Source of the DNA: Pholiota molesta
Taxonomy: Eukaryota; Basidiomycota; Agaricomycetes; Agaricales; Strophariaceae
NCBI GenBank assembly: GCA_014925825.1
Contig: JACGCK010000062.1
Location: 1 to 64,000, forward strand
Length of the DNA: 64,000 bases
Direction of reading: 5' to 3'
Numbering within the stretch: position 1 is the first letter of the stretch; every line of letters starts with the position of its first letter. Below the pieces are notes generated by a model that saw nothing but the letters and a program-made list of their open reading frames with translations, made no database searches and was not told where the DNA came from. Made by a program: the position numbers and the translations under genes. Positions 58,359 to 64,000 of the stretch are shown here, piece by piece.

Positions 58359-58833
58359 GGAAGCAAGTCTGCAATATAATTCAAGAGTCCATTGGTGTCA
58401 AATAGATTCAGCGGATTCGATATCTTTTATCGAAGCTTTGCGGTGTGCCTCGGTGTGCCTACGAAGCCATGTTATTTAAGGTTAAGTATCCAGTGTATGT
58501 AAGATGCGAAGCGGGCATGAATCTCACACACGTGCGGCAAGGTGCGGCACAGACTCCGAGTACTAGTGCCACAAAGTCCACATGCCACCATTTTGCTGTG
58601 TTTGCTTTTCTCCAAACAACAAAGTCTCCCACCACGAAGCGAAGAGGGTCCTTGTCGGAATTCTCCAATTCCATCAATAGATACGTTTGCAAATCGACAG
58701 ACATCAGCGAATCTTGAAACCCAAAAGAACATCCCGGTCCTACTGCCGGCGGCGTTAATTCTTAGTCTTTAAAAGGACTATGATGTCTCCATAACGTTTT
58801 CCAGTAGATCGTGTCCCCATCCCACGTCCGGCC
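58359..58833. other. Right flank of the element, upstream of the DUF6534 gene
   Basis: A minus-strand frame (58704-58459, starting MSVDLQTYLLMELENSDKDP) reads like protein but has no family or splice support. Otherwise promoter sequence of the gene at 58834. Confidence 0.35.
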
Positions 58834-60427
58834 ATGGCTTCTCCAGATGCTGCTACACCTTTTATTCCCCCAAACATCATGCTGTTGTGAGTAGTACCCG
58901 TCGTACAAATCATATTCCTCTAATTTCCTGCGTTAGGACTGCTCCACAGGTGTGCCCTCGTGATCGAAGAAAAATGGCGCGTCGATGCTCACTACATAAA
59001 ACTCTAGTTACTTGGGATAATGTTCAATTGGGGTCTGTGGGGTATGCTAACGGTCCAAGTTTGTAAGAAACCTCTCTTTTCCTCCTTGAACGGGTCTTTA
59101 TCTGATTTTATACCCGGTATGTTTAGACTTGTACTACTTGTGCTTCGAAGATTCGTGGCGCATACGCACCCTTGGTATGTAGGAAGCTTTCAAACATAAC
59201 CAACATCTAATCCTTCGCAGTTTGGGGGCTGTATATTCTCGAATGCATTCAAACAGCGCTGTCGAGCGCCGACATTATTCACTGGTTCGCATATGGATGG
59301 GGAAGAGCCGAAGTATTGACAGAGGCCTACGTTAACCCCATCGACCTCCCAATAATGGCCGGTCTCATCGCCATGATCGTACAGCTCTATTTTACCTGGC
59401 GTATCTGGATTCTGAGCAGTTCCTATCCCCTCGCTATCTTCATTGGTCTTATTTCCGTCGCGCAAGGCATAGCTGGACTTGTCGCTGGTATTCAGGTATG
59501 TGGCGCTTTTTGCAGTATCTGCGACGCACGCTTATCATCATTGATCTTCACAAGGCTCTTCAAATTGGCAACCTCACGCAGCTGACTGTCCTCATGGCGC
59601 CCAAGGTATTAATAGCACCATCTCTTCGCTATGAAACCTAGCTTAATATAATCCACAGATCTGGCTAGCTGGAGCGGCACTATCAGACACTCTCATCGCT
59701 ATTTCGATGACAATCCTGGTCTGTGCTTCTAGTTTAGCGAATAAACAAAGCGTCCATAACTCTTATGCCCAACGTCTTAGCTTTACCGTGCCAGGCAACG
59801 CAGCCTCGTTCCGAAGACAAATTATATCTTGAAGCGCATCATCGCTATCACAATTGAAACGAATACTTTGTCAGGTAAGATATCTATTCAATTTTGATAC
59901 CTATATCACTCTAACGCGCTGGCTTGATGGCAGCCAGCGTTGCTGTTCTGACCTTGATTCTTTTCGTCAAATTCCCGGTATGTTCCCTTGCCCGACTTCG
60001 TTCTAGCATCAGCTCATAATTCCGCTATAGCAATACACCTTGTTTATTTGCCCGTAAGATCAACCGTCTCTATTCTTCTGAGATATACTTACTGATTGTG
60101 CTTGATAGACCATATGCACTGGGAAAGCTCTACTCTAACACTCTTTTAGTCATTTTCAACAATCGGATGGCCATGCCCAGGGACAGAAGCCAGGCACAGG
60201 CATCTATCGGTCTCAAAGGCATGAACACAAACCATGTGCACACAAGTGACCACTCTTCTCGAATTCAAGACGACGGAATTAAAATTACTGTTCTCCGACA
60301 AACTGATAACGGACAGGGGGACATGGAATCGCAAAATGACATGGAGGTAGGTCTCGATTATTCATTCATTTATAACCTATTGATTGAGGGTGAGCCACAG
60401 CTGGGCAAGAGAATCTCCTTGGAATAG
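58834..60427 (+). CDS. Seven-helix membrane protein, DUF6534-type
   Basis: Eleven exons (58834-58886, 58937-58949, 59008-59062, 59127-59174, 59221-59495, 59555-59605, 59659-59718, 59781-59874, 59934-59977, 60031-60053, 60109-60427) total 1035 nt, 344 residues. Exon 2 is only 13 nt. Transmembrane helices: LLGIMFNWGLWGMLTVQV, DLPIMAGLIAMIVQLYFTWR, YPLAIFIGLISVAQGIAGLV, and others to SVAVLTLILFVKFP. The conserved end ALGKLYSNTLLVIFNNR is the signature of the basidiomycete DUF6534 family, a large group with unknown function, often of receptor-like topology. The C-terminal about 80 residues are hydrophilic and cytosolic. The last exon may splice once more (gtaggt at about 60347). Confidence 0.85.
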
Positions 60428-60824
60428 CCCGTTAGTAAGATAGATGTACAATACTGTTTCAAGGATTCTCCAAAATCAGTTCCAAATATAGATATCTCAA
60501 TGATGCCTAAAATAGACCTACAACATCTTAGGCGCTTCACACCACAGTATCATGATCAAGAGAATATGAAGTGAGATGAATTTGTGCGATCGAACTGCGG
60601 CGCACTTCTAGCCTCATGCTCAACATCAACCCTAATTTCAATTTCCTTGCCAATCGGGCTTGACAGCCTTAAGGCCTCGGAGTGGCGTCTGAATCGGACT
60701 GTCCTTCAATGTCTATATTACACGATCACATTCATCAGCCTCAGCCATATGTCACGTCGACTACACTAGTTAGTGTGAGTATATATGTAGTTTAACAGTA
60801 CAAAAACAAAAACCTCTTCCTAGG
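60428..60824. other. Convergent 3' intergenic region
   Basis: No gene seen between the DUF6534 and MAPEG genes. Confidence 0.5.
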
Positions 60825-61660
60825 TCAAGCTTGATTGGCGGCAAATTGCCCTGCCGCTTTGAAGAGAATCCTCAAAGGGAAAGCTTCGTGGCGAATATGT
60901 CAACAGGACTCGGCTGCATGTACACTGAAAAAGGGACTTACATAGGCCGAAGAAATAGAAGAAGGAACTGGAAACATTGTAAGGCGACGGATCATAAAAT
61001 CTGGACATATTTTTGTTACTTACCGAATCCATCCTCCAGCGATGTCATTGTAGTAGATGTACGTGGTATTATAGGCAACTCTGGTAGCGACACTGTAGAT
61101 AATAGGCATCGAAGGTGAACAAGTTACAAAACGGGGTTTCACCGCGCAAATAAAACCACTCACTATGTCAAAGACATAACGTTCAGCCAATGGGCATCAA
61201 GCCCAGCCAAATTCCCAGCCAGCTTTTCGCGGACCTCATCAGCCAAGTGACAGACATGAAAACAGGGCGTGCACACTCACTACCGCGGCAAACCAAAGCG
61301 GCATCGCCTCATTCCCGTTCTGGTGCGCGCCTTCCATGCGTGCTAGACGCAGCTGGGTTTCCTTTGGGACCTTGCCGCTCACGCTCTTCGCGTCGTTCGC
61401 GCGTGGTTGTGTGCTGGTTCAAGGCGATGATCAGACTTCCTGACCAGAGTAGAGCCGTGGAAGCCTTACTTGTTGAAACCAACGAGTTTGTCGATGGTCA
61501 TGTACTGTTGAAGCAGCCCTTGAGCCTATGAGCGGTCCGCAGAGTGAGATCGTACTCACCTTCATGGTATGAGGGTAGAACCCGTGAACCAGATCACAGG
61601 GATGGTGTACAGAGAAAGCGGCCTGCTGAGATCGATGAAGGACGACAGAAAAGAGGCCAT
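60825..61660 (-). pseudogene. MAPEG-family membrane protein with one frame break in exon 1
   Basis: The start MASFLSSFIDLSRPLSLYTI and helix VIWFT are followed in the next frame by FYPHTMK, TIDKLVGFN, QPRAN, then QLRLARMEGAHQNGNEAMPL, the strongest MAPEG signature, and LAGNLAGLD. Several short exons with good borders run to a stop at 60827-60825 (GQFAANQA). The frame breaks at about 61580-61583, where cggg would need to be cgggg. MAPEG proteins are four-helix microsomal enzymes of eicosanoid and glutathione metabolism. With only one base wrong in a G run, the gene is probably functional in the living strain. Confidence 0.78.
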
Positions 61661-62762
61661 GGTGGGCGTGGGTGGGGTCAGGTAAAGCTCAATCGAAGAG
61701 CTATCGCGGCACAGGTTGGGAGAAGAATGTGAGATTCGCCATAAACATTTCCGCGTATTTATACGCGCAACATACCCTTATCAAATATCGAAGAAGTGTG
61801 GCCGTTGTGTACCGGAATCATGAAGGGCGCTCACACGCTCGGAGTGTTTGACGTCTGAGACCCATAAGTATCTGAGACTTCATATCATGAGCAAACAAGA
61901 AGGATGCCAGTAGTTCAGTACTTCATTCCAGTCCCTTGAATGTCAGAAGAGCATTGGAACCTCGAGGGAGAGATTGCAGGGAGCCAACTGCGCAGAATAT
62001 TGTCGACCCAGGGACTCTGAATGCAATAAATAGGTTCAAAAGGTCGCACACACCCTCAGCAGCATGGACTGAGCGTGGACTCAACGTTTACCGTGGACTA
62101 CGTATCGTGGGTATCATCGGGGAGCATCGGGGAGCATCGGCGGAAAGAGAAAAGACAATAGTGGCTTGATGGTGTCAATGGCATTGTTGGAGTTAATTTC
62201 AGCAGATAAATGTGCTGCGCCAATACGTGGCTTAGAAAAGCTTAATTTCTTAAGTTTAATTTGAACAAATCATTTTCTACTTATTCTGCTCGCGCTACCT
62301 GCGAGAACGTCAACGCTTTCGCAAAAAAAAAAAGCCGGCAGTACAGTATCAAGAAGAGAAGAAAATAGCAAAAAACAACAGATCACAATCACAAGAGTAT
62401 TTATTTCCATGTGATGGGTAAGTAAAATTTGTCAAGAGCGAGCAGCGAGTTACTGTCAGTAACGGGGGGTATTGGTATTAAACAGGAACAAGAACGAGAA
62501 GTAAAAGCAAGAAAAAGAGCGGACAGTACAAGTAGTACAGGCAGTCATAAGTCATCAGAATGCGATGGGAGAGTATTCCTTCAGGCAAATGTCATGAGCA
62601 TGAACGGACGAAGCACAGAGACAGCAACATAAAGGGGGGCATAAACCAGACCAGAGACCAGAATCAAGAAAGAAAAGCAAGAAAAAAACCCAACAAAGCA
62701 ATAAGAGAACTAACCTAAGCACAAAACCCGGAATCCCAATCCTTTCCATTCTTCTCCACCCT
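61661..62762. other. Intergenic, no gene seen
   Basis: Contains the MAPEG promoter and the 3' flank of the channel gene. Tandem catcggggag (62118-62137) and a 12-A run near 62322 occur. No frame is supported. Confidence 0.5.
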
Positions 62763-64000
62763 CTAGATCAAATCCGGCGGGCCCCCACGCACGTCCACCT
62801 TCCCGCCCTCGTCCATCGTCGCATGCACATCCCCAACCCGGATCCCCATCTCCTTGCACGCCCGCTCCTCCACCTCCGCCAAGCCGAGCGTGTCCCGCGG
62901 GATCCACACCGTCCGCTGCGGCCGCGACGCCGCGGGGTGCGCGAACCCGTAGCTCTCCTCCGCCGACTCCGCCTCCCTGTCCGCCTCGTCCTTCCTCTTC
63001 TCCAGCACCGCGTCGCCCTCAGACGCGCGCGGCGGCTCCTCGTCCGCGGAGAACCGCTCGGGCGGCGTCGGCTCCGCGATCACGGGCGCAGTGTAGGTGC
63101 GGTCCTGCAAGCTCAGCGGCAGGGCAGAGAGCAGCGGGCCGTACGAGCTGTTGATGATGATCTGGAATCCCGCCTGAACAGAAAGACTCCGTGTTAGCCA
63201 TCATCTCCTGGTGAACCGGCGGGAGCAAAACATACAGTGAAGACGATCAGGACAACCATAAGCGCGCCTTCAGGCACCGCCTTGGCGAGGAAGAACAGCG
63301 CGGTGAGGCAGACCTGTTGGACATACAAGCCCACAAAGATATGCTGGAGCGCCTTGGGGAAGAACATACCGCCCGTATCCGTCGTCGTAGGTTGCTGATA
63401 GGCATACAGGAACAGGTACTTGTAGAGCTGATAAAACAGGAAAAAGGTCGCGCACGCCAGGCCATTGATGATCGGGGAAATAATAGAGTACCCCAGAGCT
63501 AAACAGGGGCGATATAACACGTTAGTTGGCAGTTCTCATGGGAATACAATCCAGCAAAGAAACACACCGATTACCACCAATAGTGTTACTCCAGGGAACA
63601 CAGTACCCCAGGCGACGCTCCTCGGAACATACTTGATGCCCCAAACCGAGCGGGGAGTAGATCCCAGAATGAACAGTTTAACATAATAAATGATGAGGGG
63701 CACGATCTGCAAGAAGCCTCCAGCCGCGCCGGAAAGTCCTTGTAGGATGATGTATCTGTTTGAACAGAGCACATTAGCACAGATTTCACATCACATAAAG
63801 AAGGCACGACGTGCGACATACGTCAAGAAGAAAGTTGACGCCTTGGGCAGATTCTGGGCGAGGATAGAGGGAATAGAAGTGGGCTGTGAATGATGTCATT
63901 CAACGACGCGATGATACCAGAAGAGAGGGTGACGATAAGGAACGAGTGCTAGAAACAAATAACGCATGAGATCGAAATGTATCAGCTTTATGGAACATAC
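62763..64000 (-). CDS. CSC1/RSN1-type calcium-permeable stress-gated channel, C-terminal part
   Basis: Partial: exons 63948-63822, 63755-63568, 63498-63236 and 63173-62763, preceded by an intron whose donor (gtatgt) is the last base pairs of the window, so upstream exons lie outside. The frame reads LNDIIHSPTSIPSILAQNLP, ASTFFLTYIILQGLSGA, PRSVWGIKYVPRSVAWGTVF, CATFFLFYQLYKYLFLYAYQ, GLYVQQVCLTALFFLAKAVP and ALPLSLQDRTYTAPV: the 7TM region of the TMEM63/OSCA/CSC1 (DUF221) family, which passes ions in response to osmotic or membrane tension. The C-terminal about 110 residues are charged and cytosolic, ending at GGPPDLI. Confidence 0.9.

Noticed and set aside
1..64000. CRISPR arrays, rRNA genes, bacterial-style operons
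   Set aside because: None seen; intron-rich eukaryotic genes throughout.

Overview
The window is nuclear DNA of a filamentous basidiomycete, most likely an Agaricomycete. Genes are broken by many short introns (mostly 50-65 bp, GT-AG with a few GC-AG), and the families present fit that group: a DUF6534-type membrane protein, alpha-kinase, cyanovirin-N homology (CVNH) proteins, a RAD51 paralog with an altered P-loop, an NLR-type N-terminal domain with TPR-like repeats, and P450s. I rebuilt exons by hand from splice signals. For most large genes the exon lengths sum to an exact multiple of three with no internal stop.

Layout, 0-12 kb: start of a secreted M43-like protein (-), a secreted PA-domain-like protein (+), an ELYS-domain nuclear-pore/chromatin protein (+), decayed coding sequence, an Asn/Ser/Gly/Tyr-rich disordered protein (+), a frame-broken gene near 9.5 kb, and a tandem CVNH lectin with a glycine-rich tail (+). 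12.26-14.03 kb: two nested hAT-like elements with perfect 8-bp target duplications. 15.6-26.7 kb: a WW-Sec24 COPII protein (-), an intact P450 (-), a multi-RRM protein (-) and a RAD51-like protein (+). 27.9-35 kb: an alpha/beta hydrolase (+), duplicated non-coding units and an NLR-like protein without a nucleotide-binding domain (+). 35.4-42.9 kb: a very long chromatin gene (-) with RFX-like, zinc-finger, coiled-coil, PHD and chromo regions. 44.8-49.9 kb: a flavin monooxygenase and a P450, both with broken frames. 58.8-64 kb: a DUF6534 protein (+), a MAPEG protein (-, one frame break) and the C-terminus of a CSC1/RSN1 channel (-).

The standout is 50985-58352, a 7.37-kb element bounded by long inverted repeats (about 50 bp near-identical, about 240 bp in degenerate form) and a perfect 6-bp duplication (AACGGT). 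It carries two intact convergent multi-exon genes: a DDE integrase and an alpha-kinase with two zinc ribbons. The two start codons lie almost the same distance (553 and 552 bp) inside the two ends. I know of no described element that pairs an integrase with an alpha-kinase.

Several genes (FMO, second P450, MAPEG, possibly the chromatin gene and the 9.5-kb gene) carry single-base losses, mostly in homopolymers. Some apparent pseudogenes may therefore be sequence errors rather than decay.
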